NCBI RefSeq assembly: GCF_000720135.1
Contig: NZ_JOIU01000020.1
Coordinates: 62,001 to 126,000 of the forward strand
Origin: Streptomyces sp. NRRL S-1022
Lineage (GTDB): Bacteria > Actinomycetota > Actinomycetes > Streptomycetales > Streptomycetaceae
DNA length: 64,000 nucleotides
Reading direction: 5' to 3'
In this document: positions 33,192-41,686 of the stretch, piece after piece
Position numbering within the stretch: position 1 is the first letter of the stretch
Layout: each line of letters opens with the position of its first letter
Made by a program: the position numbers and the translations under genes
The notes under the pieces: model-generated
The model's input: only the letters and a program-made list of their open reading frames with translations
Database searches by the model: none
What the model was told of the DNA's origin: nothing

Positions 33192-34115
33192 TCAGCGCAG
33201 CGCCGGCTCGTGCAGCGTCAACGTGCCGGTGTCCGCGTCGAGTTCGGCCGGCACCCCGAAGGGGATCGTCAGTGCTCCCGCGCAGTGGCCGAAGCCGGCG
33301 TTCTCCAGGACCGGCACCCCTAGTCCGCCGAGGCGGTCGGCGAGGACCGGTCGCAGCCGGTCGTAGTCCCCGCACCGCTCCCAGGAGCCGAGCAGCACCC
33401 CGCGTACCCCGTCCAGCCAGCCTGAGCGCAGGAGTTGGGTGAGGTACCGGTCCAGCCGGTACGGCTCCTCGCCCACGTCCTCCAGGCAGAGCAGTCCGCC
33501 GTCGGCGGAGGGCCGGGCGTGGGGGGTGCCGAGGCCGGTGGCGAGCAGGCTGGGGCAGCCGCCGAGGGTGACGCCGCGGGCGCGGCCGGGTAGCAGGGCG
33601 GTGCCGCCGGAGGTGACGGTGCGGACCGTCTCGGGGGCGAAGAGGGTGGCCCGCAGGTGGTCCTGGGCGCGGGCGTTCTTGATGAAGTCGATGCCGGCCG
33701 CCATCGGCCCGTAGAGCGTGACCAGGCCCAGGCGGGTGGCGATGGCCTCGTGCAGCACGGTGATGTCGCTGAAGCCGACGAAGACCTTCGGTCCGGCCGC
33801 GCGCAGGGCGTCCCAGTCGAGCAGGTCGATCATGCGCTGGACGCCGTAACCGCCGCGGGCGCACAGCACGGCGTCCACGGCGGGGTCGCACCAGGCGTTC
33901 TGGAAGTCGGCGGCGCGGTCGGCGTCGGTGCCGGCGAGGTAGCCGAACTCGGGGTGCCGGTCCAGGACGTGGGGGGCGGCCACCGGGTCGAGGTCCCAGC
34001 CGCGCAGCACGTCGAGGCCCGCCTGCAGCCGCTCCTCGGGCACGGGTCCGCTGGGGGCGACGACGGCGACGCGTGCGCCGGGGGCGAGCCGGTGCGGGCG
34101 CTGGAGTTCCTTCAC
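33192..34115 (-). CDS. ldcA: Muramoyltetrapeptide LD-carboxypeptidase (S66 family)
   Basis: 307 residues from a GTG overlapping the S9 peptidase stop (GTGA). VAVVAPSGPVPEERL at the start, CARGGYGVQRMIDLLDW, then the catalytic triad: Ser in VGFSDITVLHEA, Glu in LCLEDVGEEPYRLDRYL, His in NAGFGHCAGALTIPFG. S66 enzymes cut the L,D bond that releases terminal D-alanine from murein tetrapeptides during cytoplasmic recycling. The last gene of the peptidase operon. Confidence 0.92.
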   Translation of the reverse strand: MKELQRPHRLAPGARVAVVAPSGPVPEERLQAGLDVLRGWDLDPVAAPHVLDRHPEFGYLAGTDADRAADFQNAWCDPAVDAVLCARGGYGVQRMIDLLDWDALRAAGPKVFVGFSDITVLHEAIATRLGLVTLYGPMAAGIDFIKNARAQDHLRATLFAPETVRTVTSGGTALLPGRARGVTLGGCPSLLATGLGTPHARPSADGGLLCLEDVGEEPYRLDRYLTQLLRSGWLDGVRGVLLGSWERCGDYDRLRPVLADRLGGLGVPVLENAGFGHCAGALTIPFGVPAELDADTGTLTLHEPALR

Positions 34116-36067
34116 GGGGTCAGCTTCACCTTCGGTGGCTGCGGTGCCGGCTGGAACCCGAACACCTGGGCGTACAGGGACAGTTCGGCCTCCAGGGCGC
34201 GGATCATGGTATCGGCCCGGCGGAATCCGTGGCCCTCGCCCTCGAAGGTGAGGTAGGCGTGGGGCACGCCCCGGCCGGTGACCCGGGCGAGGAAGCGTTC
34301 GCACTGGGCGGGCGGGCAGATGACGTCGTCCAGGCCCTGGAGCAGCAGGAAGGGCACGCTCAGGCGGTCGGCGTGCGCGGTCGGGGAGCGTTCGGCGTAC
34401 CGGCCGGGTACCTCGGCGAGCGGGCCGATCAGTGATTCCAGGTAGCGGGACTCGAAGTCGTGGGTCTCGCCGGGGCCCCAGGTGGCGAGGTCGAGCACCG
34501 GGTAGACGATGGTGCCGCAGGCGTAGACGTCGGTGGTGGTCAGGGAGGCGGCGGCGGTCCAGCCGCCCGCGCTGCCGCCCCGGATCGCCAGCCGGGCGGG
34601 GTCGGCGGTGCCTTCTTCGGCGAGGGCGCGGGCCACGGCCGCGCAGTCCTCGACGTCGACCACGCCCCACTGCTCGCGCAGCCGCTCCCGGTAGGCGCGG
34701 CCGTATCCGGTGGAGCCGCCGTAGTTCACCTCGGCGACCCCGATGCCCCGCGAGGTGAAGTAGGCGATCGCCAGGTCCAGTACGAGCGGCGCCCGGCTGG
34801 TGGGGCCGCCGTGCGCCCAGAGGACGTACGGCGGCAGTTCGCCGTCGGGCGCGGTCCGTGCGGGGTGGTGGGGCGGGTGGATGTGGGCGTGCACCTCGCG
34901 GCCGTCCGGGCCGGGAAAGGTGCGGGTTCGCGGCCGCGGGTAGTGGGCGGGGTCCACGGGGTCCCGGTGCCGGGCGCCGATCACGCGGGCGCGGCCGGTG
35001 GTGGTGTCCAGTTCGACCACTTCGTATGCGGTCCGCGGGCCGGCGGCGACGGTGACGGCGCGGTGGCCGTGGGTGGCGAGGGTGGGGCTGTATTCCGTCC
35101 ACGGGCCGGCGGCGTCGGCCAGCTCACCGGATGCTGTATCCAATATCCCGAGTACGGTCGACCCGCGACCGTGTACGACCGCCAGGAGACCGTCGTCCAG
35201 CGGCGCGAACCAGCGCAGTCCCAGCTGCCACAGCGGCCCGCCGAACTCCTCCTCGCGCGGGCAGAGCGGGGTGCCGTCGCGGTAGAGGTTCCACCAGCCG
35301 CTGCGGTCGCTCGTGTACAGGATGCTGCCGTCCGCCGACCATTCGACCTGTGCGACGGCTTCGTCCGGTCCACCGGCGACTGTCTGCGCGTCCGTCAGCC
35401 GGCCGTCCTCTGCCACCGCGGCGACCAGCAGTTCCGTCCCGTCCCACGGCATCCGCGGATGGTCCCAGGCCAGCCATGCGGCCCGCCGGCCGTCGGGGGA
35501 CAGCCGGGCGCCGGTGACGAACCGGTGCCGGGGTTCGGCCAGTGCGCGGACGGCTCCCCGGTCGCCGGCGGCCGTGCCGTCCAGCGGTACGGCGGCCGGG
35601 AGGCGCCGTACGTCGTCGGGGCCGTCCCCGGTGTACTCCTCCAGCACGCACCACACCTCGCCGCGGGCGTGGTCGAGCCGGGGCTCGGCCCAGCGCAGGC
35701 CGCGGCCCGGCGGGGAGGCGGGGGTGAGGGGGACGGGCTCGCCGCCGGGCTCGTACCGGTACAGCCGCTGGTCGGCGAAGTGCACGAAGACGATCAGCGG
35801 CCGGCCGTCCCGCACGGTCCCGGTCCAGGGCCGGCCGCCGTACTCGATGACGCGGCTGCGTACGTTCCACGGTGCCGGCAGGACGGACTCCTCGCGGCCG
35901 TCGGTGTGCCGCCGGACCAGGGCGCGGCGGCCGCCTTCGGCGGGCCGGGGTGCGGTCCACCAGATCTCGTCGCCGACGAAGTCCACCCACTCCGGCCGTC
36001 CGTCGTGCGCGGCGGCGAGCGCCGCGTCGATGGGTGACGGCCATGAGCCGTACGGCGATCGCAGCAT
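34112..36067 (-). CDS. S9 family prolyl-oligopeptidase-type peptidase
   Basis: 651 residues from the ATG at 36067 (GGGGGAG immediately upstream; a GTG at 36079 would add four). The N-terminal 370 residues form a beta-propeller (repeated WSADGSILYTSDRSGWWNLY-type blades). The C-terminal alpha/beta hydrolase has the nucleophile in IRGGSAGGWTAAAS, the aspartate in LQGLDDVICPPAQ and the histidine in FEGEGHGFRRA. No signal peptide, so it is cytosolic, probably cleaving short peptides such as those released by its operon partners. A patch of rare codons with the dispersed repeat core lies at codons about 308-314. Confidence 0.92.
   Translation of the reverse strand: MLRSPYGSWPSPIDAALAAAHDGRPEWVDFVGDEIWWTAPRPAEGGRRALVRRHTDGREESVLPAPWNVRSRVIEYGGRPWTGTVRDGRPLIVFVHFADQRLYRYEPGGEPVPLTPASPPGRGLRWAEPRLDHARGEVWCVLEEYTGDGPDDVRRLPAAVPLDGTAAGDRGAVRALAEPRHRFVTGARLSPDGRRAAWLAWDHPRMPWDGTELLVAAVAEDGRLTDAQTVAGGPDEAVAQVEWSADGSILYTSDRSGWWNLYRDGTPLCPREEEFGGPLWQLGLRWFAPLDDGLLAVVHGRGSTVLGILDTASGELADAAGPWTEYSPTLATHGHRAVTVAAGPRTAYEVVELDTTTGRARVIGARHRDPVDPAHYPRPRTRTFPGPDGREVHAHIHPPHHPARTAPDGELPPYVLWAHGGPTSRAPLVLDLAIAYFTSRGIGVAEVNYGGSTGYGRAYRERLREQWGVVDVEDCAAVARALAEEGTADPARLAIRGGSAGGWTAAASLTTTDVYACGTIVYPVLDLATWGPGETHDFESRYLESLIGPLAEVPGRYAERSPTAHADRLSVPFLLLQGLDDVICPPAQCERFLARVTGRGVPHAYLTFEGEGHGFRRADTMIRALEAELSLYAQVFGFQPAPQPPKVKLTP
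35126..35160 (-). repeat. Repeat-core patch inside the S9 peptidase gene
   Basis: The minus strand reads TACAGCATCCGGT (exact match to the array at 20666-20678), preceded by GGTCGACCG. Here it encodes a normal-looking propeller segment (VLGILDTASGEL), but with codons ATA, TTG, GAT, ACA, GCA, GGT that the rest of the gene avoids. So the protein is kept while the DNA matches the repeat. Confidence 0.5.
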
Positions 36068-36082
36068 CCGCTCCCCCACCGT

Positions 36083-37399
36083 CTAGGCCGTCCGCAGGAG
36101 GCGGTCCAGGACCCGGACGCCGAAGTGCAGCGCCGTCACGGGTACCCGTTCGTCCACGCCGTGGAACAGTGCCTGGTAGTCGAGGCCGGCGGGCAGCTTC
36201 AGCGGGGAGAAGCCGTAGCCGGTGATGCCGAGCCGGGAGAACTGCTTGGCGTCGGTGCCGCCCGACATGCAGTACGGCACCACGTGCCCGTCGGGGGCGA
36301 ACTCCTGCACGGCGGCCCGCATCCTGGCGAAGAGCGGCGCGTCCACCGGTGCTTCCAGGGCCGCTTCGCGGTGGGTGAACTCCCATCGGACGTCCGGGCC
36401 GGTCAGTTCGTCCAGGGTGGCGGTGAACTCCTCCTCGGTGCCGGCCAGGTAGCGTCCGTCGATGTGGGCGACGGCCTCGCCTGGGATGACGTTGACCTTG
36501 TAACCGGCGTCCAGCATGGTCGGGTTGGCGCTGTTGCGGACGGTCGCCTCGACCAGCCGGGCCGCGGGGCCGAGTTTCTCCAGCAGCCGGTCGGTCTCCC
36601 GGAAGTCGGCGTCGATGCCGTAGAGGGCGGCGAGTTCGGTGAGGGCGGCCCGTACGGTCGGGGTGAGCCGCAGCGGCCACTCGTGCTCGCCGATGCGGGT
36701 GACGGCGGCGGCGAGCCGGGTCACCGCGTTCCGGGTGTTCACCCTGGAGCCGTGTCCGGCGCGGCCGTGGGCGGTGAGCTTCAGCCAGGCGGTGCCCCGC
36801 TCCCCCGCGGCGATCGGGTAGATCTCCCGGCCGGACCCGTCGTGGAAGGTGAAGGCGCCCGACTCGCCGATGCCCTCGGTGCAGCCTTCGAAGAGTTCGG
36901 GGTGCCGGTCGGCGAGGAATCCGGAGCCGTCCTCGGCGCTGGCCTCCTCGTCGGCGGTGAACGCGAGGACGAGGTCGCGGCGGGGCCGGACGCCCCGCCG
37001 GGCCCAGGAACGGACCACCGCGAGGATCATCGCGTCCATGTTCTTCATGTCGACGGCGCCGCGTCCCCACACCACGCCGTCGCGGACCTCGCCGGAGAAC
37101 GGGTGGACGTGCCAGTCGGCGGCCTCGGCGGGTACGACGTCGAGGTGGCCGTGGACCAGCAGCGCGTCGGCGGACGGGTCGGTGCCCTCGATGCGGGCCA
37201 CCACGTTGGTGCGGCCCGGAGTGCGTTCCAGCAGCAGGGGTTCCAGGCCGGCGCCGGCCAGCCGTTCGGCGGCGTACTCGGCGGCGGGCCGTTCCCGGCA
37301 GTCGCCGCCGCCGCGGTTGGTGGTGTCGATGCGGATCAGGCCGGAGGTGAACTCCACGACCTCGTCCAGGGACAGCTCGTCGGCCTGCTGGTCAGCCAT
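36083..37399 (-). CDS. M20 family metallopeptidase
   Basis: 438 residues. LLVHGHLDVVPAEAADW and WGRGAVDMKNMDAMILA supply the first metal ligands, FTADEEASAEDGSGFL the catalytic Glu, and AYCMSGGTDA-like CMSGGTDAKQFSRLG with the late FHGVDERVPV the remaining ligands. M20 enzymes remove residues from dipeptides or N-acyl amino acids in the cytoplasm. The start overlaps the end of the M55 gene by 8 bp, and the stop is 15 nt from the S9 start. Confidence 0.93.
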   Translation of the reverse strand: MADQQADELSLDEVVEFTSGLIRIDTTNRGGGDCRERPAAEYAAERLAGAGLEPLLLERTPGRTNVVARIEGTDPSADALLVHGHLDVVPAEAADWHVHPFSGEVRDGVVWGRGAVDMKNMDAMILAVVRSWARRGVRPRRDLVLAFTADEEASAEDGSGFLADRHPELFEGCTEGIGESGAFTFHDGSGREIYPIAAGERGTAWLKLTAHGRAGHGSRVNTRNAVTRLAAAVTRIGEHEWPLRLTPTVRAALTELAALYGIDADFRETDRLLEKLGPAARLVEATVRNSANPTMLDAGYKVNVIPGEAVAHIDGRYLAGTEEEFTATLDELTGPDVRWEFTHREAALEAPVDAPLFARMRAAVQEFAPDGHVVPYCMSGGTDAKQFSRLGITGYGFSPLKLPAGLDYQALFHGVDERVPVTALHFGVRVLDRLLRTA

Positions 37400-38225
37400 A
37401 CTGCTCCTCCACGGCGGCTGAGACGATCGTGGTGACCGCCTTGAACGTCCTGATCCCCTCGTACATCGTGGCGCTGGTGTACGCCACCTTGCGTTCCGCG
37501 ATCCGTGCCACGCCGGGGACGACGGTGGCGGCCATGGCGAGGTGTTCGGCGTCGAACTCGACGGCGACCGTGAAGGGTCCGGCGTGCACGGGTTCGTGAC
37601 GGACCGCCAGCCGGGCCGCCTCCTTGGCCGCCGCGCGGATGTCGGCCGCGGTCCTGGCCGGGGTCCGGCACACGGCGGCGTACCGGGAGACGTGGTCCTT
37701 GACGGCGACCTTGGGTGCCTCGGGTGCGTAGCCGAGGGCGTCTTCGCAGGCGATGTCGTCGCCGGTGACGAGGACGACGGGGACGCCGTACTCGGCGACG
37801 ACGTGTGCGTTGAGCAGACCCTCGCTGGCGCGGACGTCGTTCAGCCACACCCCGGTGATCTGGTTGGCGAGGTAGGTGTGGGCGAGGACGCCCTCCATGC
37901 CGGCGCCCGCGTGGTAGCCGACGAACGCGATGCCGTCGACGTCGGCGTGCTGGACGCCTTCCACCATGGACAGCGCCTTGTGCCGGCCGGTGAGCATCTC
38001 CACCCGCTCGTCCAGCCGCTCCAGCAGCAGGTTGCGCATGGTCCAGTGGGCCTCGTTGACCAGTACCTGGTCGGCGCCGCCGTCGAAGAAGCCTTCCACG
38101 GCGGCGTTCACGTCGGAGGTGAACATCGACCGGCACCGCTCCCACTGGGGCGTCCCCGGCAGCACGTCGGCGGGCCAGGTGACGCCGGTGGCACCCTCCA
38201 TGTCGGCACTGATGAGGATCTTCAT
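37392..38225 (-). CDS. dppA: M55 family D-aminopeptidase (DppA-like)
   Basis: 277 residues. MKILISADMEGATGVT at the N-terminus, ERCRSMFTSDVNAAVEG, LVNEAHWTMRNLL and GIAFVGYHAGAG match the M55 fold, whose zinc ligands include the S-x-D-x-E at the start and the two histidines. DppA frees D-alanine from D-Ala peptides. It leads the M55-M20-S9-S66 string of peptidase genes, which together suit breakdown of murein-derived peptides. Confidence 0.93.
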   Translation of the reverse strand: MKILISADMEGATGVTWPADVLPGTPQWERCRSMFTSDVNAAVEGFFDGGADQVLVNEAHWTMRNLLLERLDERVEMLTGRHKALSMVEGVQHADVDGIAFVGYHAGAGMEGVLAHTYLANQITGVWLNDVRASEGLLNAHVVAEYGVPVVLVTGDDIACEDALGYAPEAPKVAVKDHVSRYAAVCRTPARTAADIRAAAKEAARLAVRHEPVHAGPFTVAVEFDAEHLAMAATVVPGVARIAERKVAYTSATMYEGIRTFKAVTTIVSAAVEEQYG

Positions 38226-38295
38226 GGTCCGTCACGTTACGCGCCGGGGGGCGGCCAGGCTACGACCCCGCCGGGGGACGCGGTGCCGGGTCCGG

Positions 38296-39015
38296 TCAGG
38301 CGCGGGCGAGGACGAACCAGCGGGCCGGCAGGTCGATGCGGGTGCCGTCGGTGAGGTGCTCGGTCTGCGGGACGGCCGTCTCGCCGTCGGCGAGGACGGT
38401 GAGGCCGGCCCCGGTGAGCAGGCGCGGGATCTCGTCGTCGGCGGCGTCGGCGGGCTTGAGCCCGTGGTGGAAGACCCGCTGGAGCTTGGGGCCGGGGCCG
38501 CCCGGCTCGGACGCGGCGCGCCCGAGGACCTCGCGGGAGCCGGAGGTGAGCTCGACCACGAAGGCGCGTCCCTCGCTGCCGAGGAGTTCGGCGACGGCGG
38601 CGGCGACCGCGGGCCGTGCGGCCGGTTCGCTCTGGTGGATGACGGCGCGCATGTAGACGTGGACGTCGCCGAGCCGCTGGTGCAGGGCGCGTACGGCGTC
38701 GGTGTCGGTGAGGTCCAGTTGGTGGAACTCGACGGGGGCGCCGTTCGCGGCGCGGCGGGCGTGTTCGACGGCCGCGTGGGAGAGGTCGACGCCGACGGCG
38801 CGGGCGAATCGGGTGGCCAGGTAGCGGGTCTGGGTGCCGTTGCCGCAGCCGAGGTCCACGATCGTGCGGTCGGGGTCGGCGTGCGGCAGCAGCAGTTCGC
38901 TGTGCGGTGCGGCGCTCAGCGAGGGATCGGAGTCCCATATCGCCTCGCCTCTGGCGTCGGAGGTTTCGCTCCAGTAACTCTCCCACGCGCTGCGGTACTT
39001 GTCCGAGACGTTCAT
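38296..39015 (-). CDS. Class I SAM-dependent methyltransferase
   Basis: 239 residues. IVDLGCGNGTQTRYLA (motif I, about 52-67), AVGVDLSHAAVEHARR and a C-terminal RIDLPARWFVLARA. The N-terminal SDKYRSAWESYWSETSDARG is characteristic of a Streptomyces group often located beside regulators. Substrate unknown. 77 bp separate it from the phosphatase gene upstream on the same strand. Confidence 0.88.
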   Translation of the reverse strand: MNVSDKYRSAWESYWSETSDARGEAIWDSDPSLSAAPHSELLLPHADPDRTIVDLGCGNGTQTRYLATRFARAVGVDLSHAAVEHARRAANGAPVEFHQLDLTDTDAVRALHQRLGDVHVYMRAVIHQSEPAARPAVAAAVAELLGSEGRAFVVELTSGSREVLGRAASEPGGPGPKLQRVFHHGLKPADAADDEIPRLLTGAGLTVLADGETAVPQTEHLTDGTRIDLPARWFVLARA

Positions 39016-39092
39016 ACGATCTCCCCACGGGTCGGTTCCGTGATCGGGATATCGCGTCGACCGGTCTGGGGGCAAGGGTCGGGCGGTGACCT

Positions 39093-41543
39093 TCACGAGT
39101 GGGAGATGGTCTGTTCGAACCAGACGGTCTTGCGGTGGCCGGTGGCGCTGGCGCCCCATTCCCGGGCGAGGCGGCTGACCACGCGCAGGCCGCGGCCGGA
39201 CTCGTCGTGGGGTCCGGCGTTCAGCATGGCGGGCAGGGTGGGTTCGTCGTCGGTGACTTCGAACAGCAGGGCGTCGGTGCGGACGACCCGCAGTCCGACC
39301 CGGTCGCCCTCGGCGTGCCGGACGGCGTTGGTGACGACCTCGCTGACCAGGAGTTCGGCGGTGTCCACGGCGTGGGGCAGGCCCCAGTCGAGGAGCTGCC
39401 GGCGGACCAGGCGGCGGGCGCGGGCGACCTCGCGGGGGTCGGTGTCGAGCTGCCAGGCGGCGACGTGGTCGTCGGGGATGCCGTTGAGGCGGGCCATGAG
39501 CAGGGCGACGTCGTCCTTGCGGCCGCCGCGGGTGTTGAGGGCGCGGATGATGGTGTCGCAGGCGTCGTCCATGCTGGCCGCGGGGTGTGCGGCGGACTCG
39601 CAGAGCGCGGCGAGGCCCTCGCCGATGTCGGAGCCGCGTACCTCGACCAGGCCGTCGGTGCACAGCACCAGCCGGTCGCCGGGCCGGACCTTGACCCGGG
39701 CGGTCTCGAAGGGGACGCCGCCGACGCCCACGGGGGCGCCGGTGGGCAGGTCGAGGAGTTCGCTGCTGCCGTCCTCGGCGCGGACCAGTACGGGCGGGAT
39801 GTGGCCGGCGTTGGCGAGGGTCAGTTCGCCGCGGATCGGGTCGTAGACGGCGTACAGGCAGGTGGCGAGGTAGGTGTCGCCGAGTCTGCGGGCCAGGTCG
39901 TCGAGGCTGCGCAGCAGTTGGGCGGGCGGGGTCTCCATGGTGGCCATGGTCTGTACGGCGGTGCGCAGCTGGCCCATCATGGCGGCCGAGTTGAGGCCGT
40001 GGCCCATGACGTCGCCGACGACGAGGGCGGTGCGGGAGCCGGACAGTTTGATGGTGTCGAACCAGTCGCCGCCGATCCGGCCGAGCCGGGTGCCGGGCAG
40101 GTAGCGGGTGGCGATGTCGCAGCCGGGCATCCGCGGGTCGACCTGCGGCAGCATGCTGTCCTGGAGGGTGTCGGCGACGTTCTCCTGGTAGGTGTACATG
40201 CGGGCGTTGTCGAGGACGAGGCCGGCGCGGGCGGCGAGTTCGGCGCCGGTGGTGCGGTCCATGTCGTCGAACTGCGGGCGGTCGGGGCGGCGCATCAGCA
40301 CCATGAAGCCGAGGACGACGTTGCGTGCCTTGAGCGGGACGATGAGCAGGGACCGGCCGGTGATCAGCGGGCGCAGGTCGCGTTTCTCGAACTCGCCGGA
40401 GATGCGTTCGCTCAGTTCCTCGGTGACCCGGGGGACGAGGACCGGTTCGCCGGTGCTCATGCACTGGTAGAACGGGGTGTGCTCGGGGAAGGCGAAGGCT
40501 TCGCCGACGGGTACGGTGTCGTCCCAGCGGCCCGGTTCGTCGTTGTGCTCGACCCAGACGCGGAACATCACGGTGCTGGCGTCCGGCGGTCCGTCCGGGA
40601 AGCCCTCGCCGGCGAGTACGGCGGCTCGCAGGTGGGTGCCGGCGAAGTCGGCGAACCGGGGTACGGCGGCGCTGGTGACCTCGCGGATGGTCTCGCCGAG
40701 GTCCAGGGAGGTGCCGATGCCGGAGCTGACCTCGTTGAGGAACTCCAGGCGCTCGCGGACGGCGGCGTACTCCAGGTCCTGTTCGGCGCCGGCCGGGACC
40801 GCGAGCGGGGTCCGCGGCTGGGGTACGACGGCGCGGGCGCGGGTGCGGCCGGGGCGGCGGGGCACGCCCCAGTACGGGGTCACGGGCACCCGGTCGAACT
40901 GGCTGAACTCCAGGACGGGGTAGCCGAGTTCGAGGACCTGGGAGACGATGCGGGCGCTGATTCCGGGGCCCATGTTGGGCAGGATGTCGGGCAGCCGCCG
41001 TTCGAGTTCGTCGGAGGCGGGCAGTTCGGTGTGGCGGGCGAAGCCGGGTGAGATGCGTTCGGCGGTCTCGTCGTCGTAGCCGCGTTCGTCGCGCAGCCGG
41101 GAGGCGTCGGCGGCGAGGACGAGCAGCCGGGAGGGGCCGGGGCCGACCAGTGGGTAGGCCCACCACAGCACGTCGAGCCGGTCCTCGCCGCCGGGTGTCC
41201 GCTCGGGCGGGGTGAGGCGGGCGCGGCCGGCGGTGGCGTACCCGGTCTGCCCGCCGAGGGAGGTCTCCAGGTCGGGGCCGGGTCCGTCGTGGAGCGGGTG
41301 GGCGGCCGGTGGCGCGCTCTCGTCGGGGTCGTCGGGGAGGGCGCCGGAGACCGGCAGCAGGTCGGCCGCGGGCTGTCCGACGGCGTCCTCCCTGCGTACG
41401 CCGAACAGGCGCCGTGCGCCGCTGCTCCAGTGGGACACCGTCCCGGCGCGGTCGACGACGACCACGGCCAGCGGGATCCGGCCCGCGGTGATGTCGTCGG
41501 CGCCGTGCCCGGGAGTCGTGTCCCGCTCGCTGCCACGGTCCAT
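39093..41543 (-). CDS. PAS-GAF-PP2C-HATPase regulatory phosphatase (SpoIIE/RsbU type)
   Basis: 816 residues. PAS (about 20-75, LAVVVVDRAGTVSHWSSGA), a second partial PAS-like region, GAF (about 270-445), then PP2C/SpoIIE phosphatase (about 465-680) with GRIGGDWFDTIKL, VVGDVMGHGLNSAAMM, LVLCTDGLVEVRGSD and GRKDDVALLM as metal-binding motifs. The C-terminal HATPase_c anti-sigma kinase-like domain (about 690-810) has VSEVVTNAVRHAEGD and ESGRGLRVVSRL. Phosphatase and kinase modules in one chain suggest control of an STAS anti-sigma antagonist in both directions. No sigma or STAS gene is adjacent. Confidence 0.93.
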   Translation of the reverse strand: MDRGSERDTTPGHGADDITAGRIPLAVVVVDRAGTVSHWSSGARRLFGVRREDAVGQPAADLLPVSGALPDDPDESAPPAAHPLHDGPGPDLETSLGGQTGYATAGRARLTPPERTPGGEDRLDVLWWAYPLVGPGPSRLLVLAADASRLRDERGYDDETAERISPGFARHTELPASDELERRLPDILPNMGPGISARIVSQVLELGYPVLEFSQFDRVPVTPYWGVPRRPGRTRARAVVPQPRTPLAVPAGAEQDLEYAAVRERLEFLNEVSSGIGTSLDLGETIREVTSAAVPRFADFAGTHLRAAVLAGEGFPDGPPDASTVMFRVWVEHNDEPGRWDDTVPVGEAFAFPEHTPFYQCMSTGEPVLVPRVTEELSERISGEFEKRDLRPLITGRSLLIVPLKARNVVLGFMVLMRRPDRPQFDDMDRTTGAELAARAGLVLDNARMYTYQENVADTLQDSMLPQVDPRMPGCDIATRYLPGTRLGRIGGDWFDTIKLSGSRTALVVGDVMGHGLNSAAMMGQLRTAVQTMATMETPPAQLLRSLDDLARRLGDTYLATCLYAVYDPIRGELTLANAGHIPPVLVRAEDGSSELLDLPTGAPVGVGGVPFETARVKVRPGDRLVLCTDGLVEVRGSDIGEGLAALCESAAHPAASMDDACDTIIRALNTRGGRKDDVALLMARLNGIPDDHVAAWQLDTDPREVARARRLVRRQLLDWGLPHAVDTAELLVSEVVTNAVRHAEGDRVGLRVVRTDALLFEVTDDEPTLPAMLNAGPHDESGRGLRVVSRLAREWGASATGHRKTVWFEQTISHS

Positions 41544-41686
41544 GGCCCAGGCCCTCTCTCCCCACGGCTGTCCGCAAACGATCTGTGCCGCCCGCCACTA
41601 CGGTACGGGGACGGCCGGTCGCGATGTGTGCCAATCCTGGAATTGGTCTCACCGGTTCGCTCCGGCGCGCCGGAAGGCGCCCCGGC

